Shown here: positions 7,078 to 14,428 of the stretch, in pieces
How positions within the stretch are numbered: position 1 is the stretch's first letter
How the letters are laid out: every line of letters begins with the position of its first letter
From: an uncultured Eubacteriales bacterium
Lineage (GTDB): Bacteria; Bacillota; Clostridia; Oscillospirales; Acutalibacteraceae
DNA length: 18,325 bases
Assembly: GCA_934462705.1 (NCBI GenBank)
Contig: CAKSIH010000015.1
Location: forward strand, 1-18,325
Reading direction: 5' to 3'
Position numbers and translations under genes: made by a program
The notes under the pieces: generated by a model
What the model was told of the DNA's origin: nothing
The model's input: only the letters and a program-made list of their open reading frames with translations
Database searches by the model: none

Positions 7078-8667
7078 TTATACAATGTCTATTTTATTAA
7101 GCATATACTTTTTTACTTTGCCTGTCGCTGTCATTGGAAATTCATTTTTAAATACAACATATTTAGGAACCTTCTGTAATGATAATTTTTTACCTACTAT
7201 GTCTTTAATCATGTCTGCATCTATATTAAAATCACTCCTTATAACATAGGCAGCTATTTCTTCTCCAAAAAATTTGTCTTTCACTCCAATAACCTGGACA
7301 TCCTTTATACCATCTTCCTGCATTATTACATCCTCTATTTCCTTAGCTAAAATACATTCAGATCCTTTATTTATTACATCTTTACTTCTTCCCGTTATAA
7401 ATAAACGTCCATATTCGTCTAATTTTCCTATATCACCAGTGTTGAACCAACCATCTTGCGTAAAATTAGGATTATTATTATCTTTATAATAGCTTTGTGT
7501 TACACAAAATCCTCTGCAAAGTATATTTCCTTGTTCCCCAATATTTAAATCCTTACCGGTTTCGTGATTCACAATTTTAATCTCTGTTTTGTCAATGGCC
7601 GGCCCAACAGTTTTAAAATCATCTTCATTTGAATCTAACGTTAACTTATTAACCGCTATTGCGGCCGTCGTCTCTGTTAAACCATATCCATACAAAAATG
7701 TTTCCGCCCTAAAAGCATTAAGTGCATCTAAAATTGTTTTTTTATGGCAGTACGCTCCCCCAATTGCAATTTTATTTACTTTAAAATCTATTGTTTTATC
7801 ATTTGCGAGAAATGCAATAAGCATGCTGGGTACTGCATAAAGAATTGTAGATTTTTCATCTTTCATAACTTCCAATTGCTTTTTAGCTGAAAAATTTTTT
7901 AAAATAGTAAAACTAAAACCAAAAATTATTGAGGAACATAAAACAAGTACCAAAGAAAAAATATGATATAGCGGCAAGGATGAACAAATTCTATCTTCTT
8001 CACTTACCTCTGCCAAATTTCCAGACACAATATTCGCATTGTTAATAAGTGAGTGTTGTGACACTAAGACTCCTTTTGCATTTCCGGTTGTTCCGGAGGT
8101 ATACATAAGAAGCACATTATCGTTTTCTACTACATTGGCACACACTTCTTCAAAGTATTTATCCGAAATAGACTTTCCTTTATTGTTTAAATCTTCTAAC
8201 AAGCTATACCTATTATCATTTAAGTCTTCATTACCTATATATACAAGGTTATTGGAAAGCATCGAGTTCCTAAGTTCGTCGTCTTTGCTTAAAACATCAC
8301 TTATAAGATTAGCATATAAAGACCCTTTGCTTCCTTTTGCAAAAGCAATCATCTTAGGTTCGCTGTTTTTTAATATATAATAAAGCTCACCAACATTCAG
8401 CCGTGCATTTAAAAGAAGCGAAATAGCACCAATATGGGTACAAGCTAAAAAAAGCAATATCATTTCGTAAGAATTTTCACTTAAAATAGCAACCTTATCA
8501 CCTTTTTCTATTCCCTGTGCCAGAAGTCCCTTAGCAACAGAAATGCTATCTACATATACTTCCTTTTTAGTTACCCTCAAATTATCATCTGCAAAAAAAG
8601 CAAATTCATCATCCGGCTTAAGCCTTGCATTCTCTTTTAAAAATTGTATAAATGTTTTATGTAGCAA
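7078..8667 (-). CDS. Acyl-CoA/acyl-AMP ligase (ANL superfamily) in the RiPP operon
   Basis: About 530 aa, full length for the adenylate-forming family. It activates a carboxylic acid with ATP to an acyl-AMP and transfers it to CoA or a carrier. Motifs, numbered from the in-frame ATG at 8682 (subtract 5 for the called start): P-loop MYTSGTTGNAKG (193-204), YGYGLTETT (331-339), GWFNTGDIG (411-419), hinge TGRSKDVINKG (430-440), and TATGKVKKY (518-526) with catalytic K522. I chose the TTG at 8665-8667 because GGAGG lies 8 nt before it. The ATG at 8682 overlaps that same GGAGG and has only a weak site of its own. The usual GGE after the hinge is GSE here. No FAAL-type insertion is obvious. Its place between the exporter and the BtrH-like gene suggests that it supplies an acyl group for the peptide product; the substrate is unknown. 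Confidence 0.9.
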   Translation of the reverse strand: MLHKTFIQFLKENARLKPDDEFAFFADDNLRVTKKEVYVDSISVAKGLLAQGIEKGDKVAILSENSYEMILLFLACTHIGAISLLLNARLNVGELYYILKNSEPKMIAFAKGSKGSLYANLISDVLSKDDELRNSMLSNNLVYIGNEDLNDNRYSLLEDLNNKGKSISDKYFEEVCANVVENDNVLLMYTSGTTGNAKGVLVSQHSLINNANIVSGNLAEVSEEDRICSSLPLYHIFSLVLVLCSSIIFGFSFTILKNFSAKKQLEVMKDEKSTILYAVPSMLIAFLANDKTIDFKVNKIAIGGAYCHKKTILDALNAFRAETFLYGYGLTETTAAIAVNKLTLDSNEDDFKTVGPAIDKTEIKIVNHETGKDLNIGEQGNILCRGFCVTQSYYKDNNNPNFTQDGWFNTGDIGKLDEYGRLFITGRSKDVINKGSECILAKEIEDVIMQEDGIKDVQVIGVKDKFFGEEIAAYVIRSDFNIDADMIKDIVGKKLSLQKVPKYVVFKNEFPMTATGKVKKYMLNKIDIV

Positions 8668-8699
8668 TTTAAAATCCTCCATATAAAATCCATATAAAA

Positions 8700-10586
8700 T
8701 TAATTTTCTCTTAAAATATTTATATAATCACTTGTAAGCGATTTTTTAGATGACATAAAAAATGTTATTATTGAAATAACAAAAAGAATAACTATTATAC
8801 CAATTAAAAATGTAATTGGTATAACACTCCTATTGAGTAAATATCTCTCTTCCATCATTAAATATCTGCCTACGTTACAGAACTCTTGGGAAAAATAAAT
8901 TCCAAATACTAGGCTTATAAATAAAAAACTTAAAGTTTTATAGGAATATATTCTTATAACATCATTCTTCTTTACACCTAAGCCACGCAACCTTGAATTT
9001 TCAATATTTGTTTGTCTTTTTTGCATTATATAAAGACTTACAAGCATCATAATCGAACAAACTAAAACAATAAATGAAACAATTTCAATAAGCAGAGAAC
9101 TTGAAATAACTTTATTATAATTATTTATAGCAATAGATTCTTTTGAAATTATTTTATCTACATTTACATTACATTTTTCTATTCCCTGATTTCCTAATTT
9201 AGTAAACACCGTATTGACAACCGCTTCATTGCCTAATACCTTTTGTAAATACGACTTGCTAACAAACCCGGAAAGTTTGTCAAACTCATTTCTATAGAAA
9301 GCACCAGCCACAAAAAAAGTAAGTTCTTTTCCCTCGAAATTAACCTTATATTCTTTGCCTATGCTGTCCTCACTAACGTAACCCCCCGGTAAAAATACAC
9401 CATTAAAATTAGGGTCGTTTAAACTTTCAATTAAATTGATTTTTGATACACTCTCATCAATAATTACTTTTTCAAAATTGTCACAATAATCTCCACTAAT
9501 GCCTATTAGTGTTCTATTCCTACCTTCAAAATCAGTTACTCTTAATGTAATACCAGTCGTTGAATCCTGATTTTGAAATTCTTTTTTAGCAGTTTCTTCA
9601 TCAACAAAATTTTTATATATGTATTTATTATCATATCTTACATTTAAAATAGCAGTTTGATAAACATCGAGTCTAGCGGTACTAAATAGTGCCTGAACAC
9701 CAACACATATTGCAATACTTAGTACAAGCATGATGGTAACATGCTTCATCTTTTTGTAAGATCCCAGCGTGTTCATTTGAGAAATTAATAAATCTTGAAA
9801 CCGTAATTTCTTTGAAAAAAATAAAATAAATTTATAAAATAATAACACAAACAAGTCGTACACAAATAAAAAGCTTATAAAATCAACAATAAGCTTTTCT
9901 AATTTCGTTACACCTGTTACCTTTACAAATTGATTAAAATATATGTATGAAGAAATAAATATTATAAGACCTATAAAAAAGTTTACTACATCTAACTTTC
10001 TAAGATCTCTTACTTTTACATTTTTTACTGTCCCTCTTAACTCATTAGCTACATCAAAATTTGAAAGATTTTTAAATGTTATTGATAAAGATATAAGAAG
10101 TGTCAAAAAGTGTATTGCAAGTGCTATTATACACTTATCTATCTCAATAAGGCCCCTCCCATTAGGTAGGTTGTCCGATACAATAAAATAGAAAGCTTCA
10201 GCCAAAATAAGTCCCACAGGCACTACTATTGTCTGTATGTTAATAGCTTCATTAATATATATCTTTTTTAGAACTTTACTGGACGCCCCCATTAGCCTCA
10301 TATTAATGTTAAATTTTTGGCGCTCCATAAATACGGATTTAGAAATTATACATATTATCCATTGTAAAAAAGCTACACTTATAATTGCAACTGAAACAAC
10401 TGATGATAACATTATCTCTATTTGATTGGCATCATTAGGTGAAAGTGTTTCATTAAATATATCATTAACGCCTAAACTAAACATAACAAAAATTGCAATT
10501 GCAGCTAAGTTAAAGATCTGTGAAATTACTAACGCTACTCTTTGTGGAATCTCAGATTTTTTTAAGCACTTTATTATATTGTTCAA
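8700..10586 (-). CDS. ABC transporter permease, FtsX/MacB-like
   Basis: 628 aa from a TTG start (10584-10586) with GGAGGG 8 nt upstream. An in-frame ATG further up is followed by a stop, so TTG is the only good start. Hydrophobic segments cluster near the N-terminus (about 17-40 and 63-85), in the middle (about 120-135, 168-190, 205-225, 237-260, 283-305), and in the last 150 residues. A large extracytoplasmic region lies at about 305-480. This is the usual layout of the FtsX-like permeases that work with LolD/MacB-type ATPases to export peptides or give resistance to them. It lies 16 nt after its ATPase. It contains no C39 peptidase domain, so leader removal must come from elsewhere. Confidence 0.92.
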   Translation of the reverse strand: MNNIIKCLKKSEIPQRVALVISQIFNLAAIAIFVMFSLGVNDIFNETLSPNDANQIEIMLSSVVSVAIISVAFLQWIICIISKSVFMERQKFNINMRLMGASSKVLKKIYINEAINIQTIVVPVGLILAEAFYFIVSDNLPNGRGLIEIDKCIIALAIHFLTLLISLSITFKNLSNFDVANELRGTVKNVKVRDLRKLDVVNFFIGLIIFISSYIYFNQFVKVTGVTKLEKLIVDFISFLFVYDLFVLLFYKFILFFSKKLRFQDLLISQMNTLGSYKKMKHVTIMLVLSIAICVGVQALFSTARLDVYQTAILNVRYDNKYIYKNFVDEETAKKEFQNQDSTTGITLRVTDFEGRNRTLIGISGDYCDNFEKVIIDESVSKINLIESLNDPNFNGVFLPGGYVSEDSIGKEYKVNFEGKELTFFVAGAFYRNEFDKLSGFVSKSYLQKVLGNEAVVNTVFTKLGNQGIEKCNVNVDKIISKESIAINNYNKVISSSLLIEIVSFIVLVCSIMMLVSLYIMQKRQTNIENSRLRGLGVKKNDVIRIYSYKTLSFLFISLVFGIYFSQEFCNVGRYLMMEERYLLNRSVIPITFLIGIIVILFVISIITFFMSSKKSLTSDYINILREN

Positions 10587-10602
10587 AAATTAGCCCTCCA
10601 TT

Positions 10603-11277
10603 TTAAGAAATTAAAATTCCATCAACTATTTTTATCTTTATGTCCCCGTAATCATAAACATCTTTATCATGAGTAACCATAATTATAGTGGATTTCTCCA
10701 TATCTTTAATTTTTATTATTGCATCCATAAATTTCTTTGTGTTTGTAGAATCTAAACTGCCTGTAGGCTCATCACAAAGTATAACACTGGGTCTGCTAAT
10801 AATAGACCTTATAATTGCCACCCTTTGCTGTTCTCCTCCAGACAAAGAACTAACGTTTCTTTTTTGAATTTGCCCCAATCCTAAAAGATTTAAATATTCA
10901 CTTAATTTTTCTCTTTTTTCATTAGTTATCTCCTCCCTTTTTAGGTAAAAGGGAAGAAATATGTTGTCTTCTATGTTCATAAAATTTAATAAATTTAAAT
11001 TCTGATATATAAGCCCCATGTTATTAAGTCTAAAATTATCTCTCTTTTCGACTGGTAAATCATAAATAGATGTTCCCATTATAGATACGTTACCGGAAGT
11101 TATCTCTAATATTCCTGAAAGCGCATATAAAAAAGTGGTTTTTCCTGAACCTGAAGGACCTGATATAGTGGTTAGCTTTCCTTCTTGAAAATTATATGAT
11201 ATATTATTTAGTATAGTTTTGTCCTGTTCTGCCTCTTTAATTGTGTACATTAAATTGGATACCTTTATACTGCCCAT
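10603..11277 (-). CDS. ABC transporter ATP-binding protein (LolD/MacB type)
   Basis: 224 aa, normal length. Walker A GPSGSGKTT (40-48), Q-loop in YQNLNLL, signature LSGGEQQRV, Walker B VILCDEPTGSLD and switch H in VTHD are all intact. The start ATG has AAGGAGG 8 nt upstream. It follows the last precursor gene by 75 nt and is coupled to the permease. It powers export of the mature peptide or provides self-protection. The ribosome binding site lies just past the 3' arm of the long-range repeat at 11301-11332, so cutting or folding of that arm could change its translation. Confidence 0.96.
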   Translation of the reverse strand: MGSIKVSNLMYTIKEAEQDKTILNNISYNFQEGKLTTISGPSGSGKTTFLYALSGILEITSGNVSIMGTSIYDLPVEKRDNFRLNNMGLIYQNLNLLNFMNIEDNIFLPFYLKREEITNEKREKLSEYLNLLGLGQIQKRNVSSLSGGEQQRVAIIRSIISRPSVILCDEPTGSLDSTNTKKFMDAIIKIKDMEKSTIIMVTHDKDVYDYGDIKIKIVDGILIS

Positions 11278-11300
11278 TAAAAGTCCTCCTTAAAAATTTT

Positions 11301-11332
11301 TATATTTACCTTAGCTCATAACCTTTTAATAG
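11301..11332 (-). repeat. 3' arm of 32-bp inverted repeat bracketing the precursor genes
   Basis: The reverse complement of this segment matches 11965-11996 at 28 of 32 positions. It lies between the stop codon of the last precursor (11353) and the ribosome binding site of the ABC ATPase. The four differences (arm positions 12, 18, 23 and 25) are all transitions. In the minus-strand mRNA each becomes G-U or U-G, so the duplex is uninterrupted over 32 pairs. Confidence 0.85.
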
Positions 11333-11352
11333 TTTTTTATTTTTATTTAGCT

Positions 11353-11469
11353 TTATCCACAACAGCCAACTGTTCCAGACCATGCTGAAGTTACTATATC
11401 TTCGATCTCTTCAAATGACTCAAACGTTTCTGTCTCTTTTAAGTTTTTAACAATATTGTTGTTCTCCAT
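11353..11469 (-). CDS. RiPP precursor peptide A4 (38 aa)
   Basis: ATG with AAGGAG 10 nt upstream; that site overlaps the TAA of precursor A3, so the two are likely translationally coupled. The acidic leader contains TETFESFEEIEDIVTSA (13-29). The core ends WSGTVGCCG (30-38). It shares the leader F-E-x-F-E-x-I-E-D-I and the terminal G-[TS]-x-G-C-C with the neighbouring short genes, although the rest of the sequences differ. That pattern is typical of RiPP precursors: a conserved recognition region and a variable modified tail. It is the last of four in the transcript. Cys 36 and 37 are the obvious targets of the radical SAM maturase. Confidence 0.88.
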   Translation of the reverse strand: MENNNIVKNLKETETFESFEEIEDIVTSAWSGTVGCCG

Positions 11470-11483
11470 TAAAAATACACTCC

Positions 11484-11609
11484 TTACGCAGTGGTGCAGC
11501 AGCCAAATGAACCTGAGCCTGCTGAAATTATGTTCTCTACTTCGATATCTTCAAAAGATTCGAACTCTTCTGTTTCATTTACATTCTTTTGTGCATCATT
11601 TTCTCCCAT
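11484..11609 (-). CDS. RiPP precursor peptide A3 (41 aa)
   Basis: ATG with GGTGGTGA about 7 nt upstream. Leader EEFESFEDIEVENIISA (14-30) carries the family motif with a two-residue insertion (VE) after I-E. The core GSGSFGCCTTA (31-41) has the Cys pair at 37-38 followed by the longest tail of the four (TTA). The stop codon overlaps the ribosome binding site of A4. An 80-nt spacer separates it from A2 and contains an AT stretch (ATATAAAAATTTTTAA) that recurs in the spacer after A4, a trace of gene duplication. Confidence 0.88.
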   Translation of the reverse strand: MGENDAQKNVNETEEFESFEDIEVENIISAGSGSFGCCTTA

Positions 11610-11689
11610 AAAAAATTCACCACCATTTTAAGCATTCATTAAAAATTTTTATATTACTTAACAGAAAAATTAAACCTAATTTTTATTTA

Positions 11690-11797
11690 TTATTCGTAGC
11701 AACCTAAACTTCCAGAGTTTGGTGATGTTACTATGTCTTCTATTTTCTCAAATCCTTCAAATGTTTTTACTGATTTTAATATAATTTTTTCTTCCAT
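11690..11797 (-). CDS. RiPP precursor peptide A2 (35 aa), divergent, single cysteine
   Basis: Leader residues 12-25 (TFEGFEKIEDIVTS) fit the family motif, and the tail PNSGSLGCYE (26-35) aligns with the others. The second cysteine is replaced by Tyr34. Unlike its three sisters it has no recognisable Shine-Dalgarno: the 23 nt between the A1 stop and this ATG contain nothing better than AATGAA. It may be made at a low level by re-initiation after A1, or be a decaying copy. Conservation of the whole leader argues that it is still, or was until recently, a substrate. Confidence 0.78.
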   Translation of the reverse strand: MEEKIILKSVKTFEGFEKIEDIVTSPNSGSLGCYE

Positions 11798-11820
11798 TTA
11801 TGTAATAAATTTCATTAAAC

Positions 11821-11931
11821 TTAGTTTGGACAGCAGCCTAGTGTTCCCATATCAGCTGCTGTTATTATGTTTTCTATTTCTTCAAATTCTTCAAATGTCT
11901 CTACATTATTTAAAATATTTTTGATCTCCAT
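11821..11931 (-). CDS. RiPP precursor peptide A1 (36 aa)
   Basis: First of the four in the transcript. The strong GGAGGAG lies 4-6 nt before the ATG. Leader ETFEEFEEIENIITA (11-25); core ADMGTLGCCPN (26-36) with the Cys pair at 33-34. No double-glycine or other standard leader-cleavage site is seen; the border between leader and core is probably near the T-A/S-A after the helix-forming FEEFEEIENII segment. It lies 33 nt after the 5' arm of the long inverted repeat and about 90 nt after the M50 protease gene. Confidence 0.88.
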   Translation of the reverse strand: MEIKNILNNVETFEEFEEIENIITAADMGTLGCCPN

Positions 11932-11964
11932 TATTCTCCTCCATAAAAGTAACTTTGAAATTTT

Positions 11965-11996
11965 CTATTAAAAGGCTATGAACTAAAGCAAATATA
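11965..11996 (-). repeat. 5' arm of 32-bp inverted repeat bracketing the precursor genes
   Basis: Partner of 11301-11332 (28/32 identities, the rest wobble-compatible in the sense RNA). It lies between the M50 stop codon (12022) and the A1 ribosome binding site. Pairing of the arms would enclose a 632-nt loop holding exactly the four precursor genes. Confidence 0.85.
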
Positions 11997-12009
11997 TAGT
12001 TATTTGCTT
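11986..12009 (-). promoter_or_regulatory. Local hairpin overlapping the 5' arm
   Basis: A perfect 9-bp stem, AAGCAAATA (plus strand 11986-11994) against TATTTGCTT (12001-12009), with a 6-nt loop. No U-run follows in the sense transcript, so it is not a normal terminator. Nine of its bases (11986-11994) are also in the long-range 5' arm, so the two structures exclude each other. Confidence 0.65.
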
Positions 12010-12021
12010 AAAAAATTATAC

Positions 12022-13110
12022 TTAATTTACTTTGAGTATTTTTCTAATTAAGTTTATAAACGTAAACATACAAAGCGTGAACGAAAATATCAATGCATAT
12101 GGACCTTTTATTGATAACATATCAAGCCAGTATATGCTGGTTGCATACATTCCCATGAAAGAATTTATAAAAAGACCTGTTAAAATTATTCCTGATATTC
12201 TTTCATTTTTTTTGTGACTAACTATCCTGTTTTTAATAAGTTTGTTTAAAAACCTGTATCCATTAAGCCGCAAATTGTTTATACCTACAACATTTGAAGC
12301 TAGAAAATATCCATCGGAAATGGAGGCACAGCTAAGATTACTAATCATCATGCTTACATTAGAAGCCACCCAAATATTCAGTATATTAGAAGTTATCCCT
12401 GTTAATTTTAATACGGCAAGACCTATGCATGCACAAATCATATGCATATAAACTCCACCTAAAATTACACAAACTTTTTTTGAAAGAGGATACAGCGGTA
12501 GCCCCTCATACTCAACTAAGGCAATTGGATACACTATAAAAAAACCAAATTTTAAACTCTTTGCTCTTATATCAAGCTTTTGTGCCACAATATAATGACC
12601 AATTTCATGCAATAAAATCACCGTTACAGGCATAATAGTCAAACATATTGCTATGTCTAATGTTGATAATCTTTTAATGTCTATTTTAAAAAATATGCTC
12701 TTAAAATTAATCAATATAAAACCAATACAAACAAGTGCAGTAAGAATATACAGAAGAAAAAAGCTGTTTAGGTTTTTTGCTGGCCTAAAAATTTTACTTT
12801 TATGTAAGGCTTTTTGAAAAAAGTTTGTACCTATTTTTTCATACTCATTAAAAGACTTTTTTACTGGCCTTTCGTTATTCAAAAAACCTGATAAATCCAA
12901 TATTTTTATGTAAAGGTGCTCGTCTTCACTTAGCCCTTCATATACTTCTTCAATTTCTTTTCCCTTAATAAAGTTCAAAAACTTTAAAAAATTATCTCTA
13001 TATCCTATTGGTATTTTTATAAATGCGTTTTCAGATTTAATTCCACATATAGCTTGCTTTCCTAAAAGTGTTTTATTAACAATATATTCAACATCATCAC
13101 GCAATTTCAT
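12022..13110 (-). CDS. M50-type intramembrane metalloprotease of the RiPP operon
   Basis: 362 aa. Zinc motif HEIGH (H168, E169, H172) lies in a hydrophobic segment (ICLTIMPVTVILLHEIGHYI). A downstream ISDGYFLAS (D266-G267) corresponds to the DG motif that supplies the third ligand in this family. Several more membrane segments lie at about 117-135, 220-240, 306-325 and 335-356. The soluble N-terminus (about 1-80, starting KLRDDVEYIVNK) has the length and pattern of a small winged-helix domain of the PqqD/RRE kind found in some peptide-modifying proteins; I cannot prove that. The gene overlaps the maturase gene by 14 nt, so the two products are tightly co-made. It is the only protease in the operon and the best candidate for leader cutting, unless a host enzyme does it. 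Confidence 0.88.
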   Translation of the reverse strand: MKLRDDVEYIVNKTLLGKQAICGIKSENAFIKIPIGYRDNFLKFLNFIKGKEIEEVYEGLSEDEHLYIKILDLSGFLNNERPVKKSFNEYEKIGTNFFQKALHKSKIFRPAKNLNSFFLLYILTALVCIGFILINFKSIFFKIDIKRLSTLDIAICLTIMPVTVILLHEIGHYIVAQKLDIRAKSLKFGFFIVYPIALVEYEGLPLYPLSKKVCVILGGVYMHMICACIGLAVLKLTGITSNILNIWVASNVSMMISNLSCASISDGYFLASNVVGINNLRLNGYRFLNKLIKNRIVSHKKNERISGIILTGLFINSFMGMYATSIYWLDMLSIKGPYALIFSFTLCMFTFINLIRKILKVN

Positions 13111-14401
13111 CTTTTACAATCCCACTATACGCATAAATATTCTTGTTAACCTGTTCCGCATTTTCCCTATATCTTCCGGTTAAATAAATAATTAAATTTT
13201 TTACGAATATTTGTAAAAGCACACAACGTTGTTCTAAAACACTATTAAAATCATTATTGCAGCCATAAGAAAAACCTTTACACCAATACGAACATATATT
13301 TTTTGCAATACACTCACGACATTTATCAACGTTGCACCTATTGCAGTTTTTGGCACTTGCAAAATTAGCGTTATTCTTTAAAGATTCCTCAAAGTTTTCA
13401 TCAAATTTTACTCCAAACTCTGGCTTATCTGCAAAGGAATGGCATGGATATACCACCATGTCCGGTGTTATTGCAAATGACTTTCCTGCTCCACAACCTT
13501 TTAAATACTCTCTTTTAAAAATTCTAAGAGCCGTTCCTACAGAGAGATTTGATATTGCAACATCTTTCTTATTTTCTAATCTATAAATCAAATGCTTAGA
13601 AAAATCGTTACAAAAGTTTATAAACTTATTCTTAATGTCTTCATTTTCTAAATCGATACATAGGTTTTCATCATTACTTATAACAGGAACCAACTCATAT
13701 CTATTAACAGGAAGCTGCTCTATTTCTCTAAGCCACTCAATCGCATCCCCATCTTTATAATTTTCAATGTGTGGTCTGGAAATCGTTACCTGGACCACCT
13801 TTTCAACATCCAAATCAGATATATAATTTAAAGTTTCAACTACCTTATCATGAACACTTTCAACATCGCCTATTCTAAGCTGATCATTTAAATGCTTAGG
13901 TCCATCAAGACTTGTACCTAAACCAATATTGTATTTTCTTAAAAAAGCTTTTATTTCCTCTGTCATTATAGTTCCGTTAGAGGATATTGCCATTGGAGGT
14001 ATTTCCTCCTGATTATAATTTTCGTGTAAGTATACTACAAACTTTTTTATTTCCTCAAAATTTAGTAACGGTTCACCGCCAAAAAAGCTTATTGCGTTTA
14101 GTCCCTTATACTTTTTATAAAAATAATCAAATGTTTTGACGTAATTTTCAAAAGTAAATAATCTATTTACGTGTTTTTCACCATAACTTCCATCAGAAGC
14201 AAAACAATATTTACATCTTAAATTACAACCTAATGATGACATATATATAATTGTAGGTTTATATGCACCTGTTTTCTTTTTCTCCACACAATTAGGATAA
14301 AAGTCATAATTTTTTAAATAGTTCTTTTTATTTTCCTCTCCTTTAATAATAAATAACTTTTCATTGTCAAACCAAATATCTTGGTTTACATTAACCAGCA
14401 T
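13097..14401 (-). CDS. Radical SAM/SPASM peptide maturase
   Basis: 434 aa. The ATG is preceded by GAGGAGG. The 4Fe-4S/SAM motif C59-NLR-C63-KY-C66 is followed by FFGGEPLLNF (106-115) and AISSNGT (138-144), standard for the fold. The C-terminal SPASM region holds C303, C320, C353, C356, C361, C364, C370, C374, C381 and C393, including the spacing CX2CX5CX3C (361-374), which binds auxiliary clusters. Such enzymes form thioether, C-C or epimerised products on ribosomal peptides. It is the first gene of the operon. From memory, NCBI protein families describe clostridial 'Cys-rich peptide radical SAM maturases' (CcpM) in clusters with acyl-carrier-related proteins; this could be a relative, but I cannot search. 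The linkage formed on the G-x-x-G-C-C core is unknown. Confidence 0.95.
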   Translation of the reverse strand: MLVNVNQDIWFDNEKLFIIKGEENKKNYLKNYDFYPNCVEKKKTGAYKPTIIYMSSLGCNLRCKYCFASDGSYGEKHVNRLFTFENYVKTFDYFYKKYKGLNAISFFGGEPLLNFEEIKKFVVYLHENYNQEEIPPMAISSNGTIMTEEIKAFLRKYNIGLGTSLDGPKHLNDQLRIGDVESVHDKVVETLNYISDLDVEKVVQVTISRPHIENYKDGDAIEWLREIEQLPVNRYELVPVISNDENLCIDLENEDIKNKFINFCNDFSKHLIYRLENKKDVAISNLSVGTALRIFKREYLKGCGAGKSFAITPDMVVYPCHSFADKPEFGVKFDENFEESLKNNANFASAKNCNRCNVDKCRECIAKNICSYWCKGFSYGCNNDFNSVLEQRCVLLQIFVKNLIIYLTGRYRENAEQVNKNIYAYSGIVKDEIA

Positions 14402-14428
14402 TGATTCAATTCCTCCTCAAAAGTTCAA

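Noticed and set aside
7274..8380. Several plus-strand open frames inside the acyl-ligase gene
   Set aside because: They are reverse-strand shadows of a well-supported coding sequence, without ribosome binding sites or recognisable domains.
10603..11277. Exporter with built-in C39 leader peptidase
   Set aside because: The ATPase is a 224-aa stand-alone domain and the permease is FtsX-type; neither has a peptidase domain.
11301..11996. Invertible DNA cassette flanked by inverted repeats
   Set aside because: No recombinase gene is nearby and inversion would put the precursors antisense to the operon. The one-sided wobble pattern of the mismatches favours an RNA function.
12014..12020. Separate promoter for the precursor genes (TATAAT next to the M50 stop codon)
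   Set aside because: No -35 at a usable distance (AAAAAT at 17 bp). An AT-rich region gives such hexamers easily; not excluded by data.
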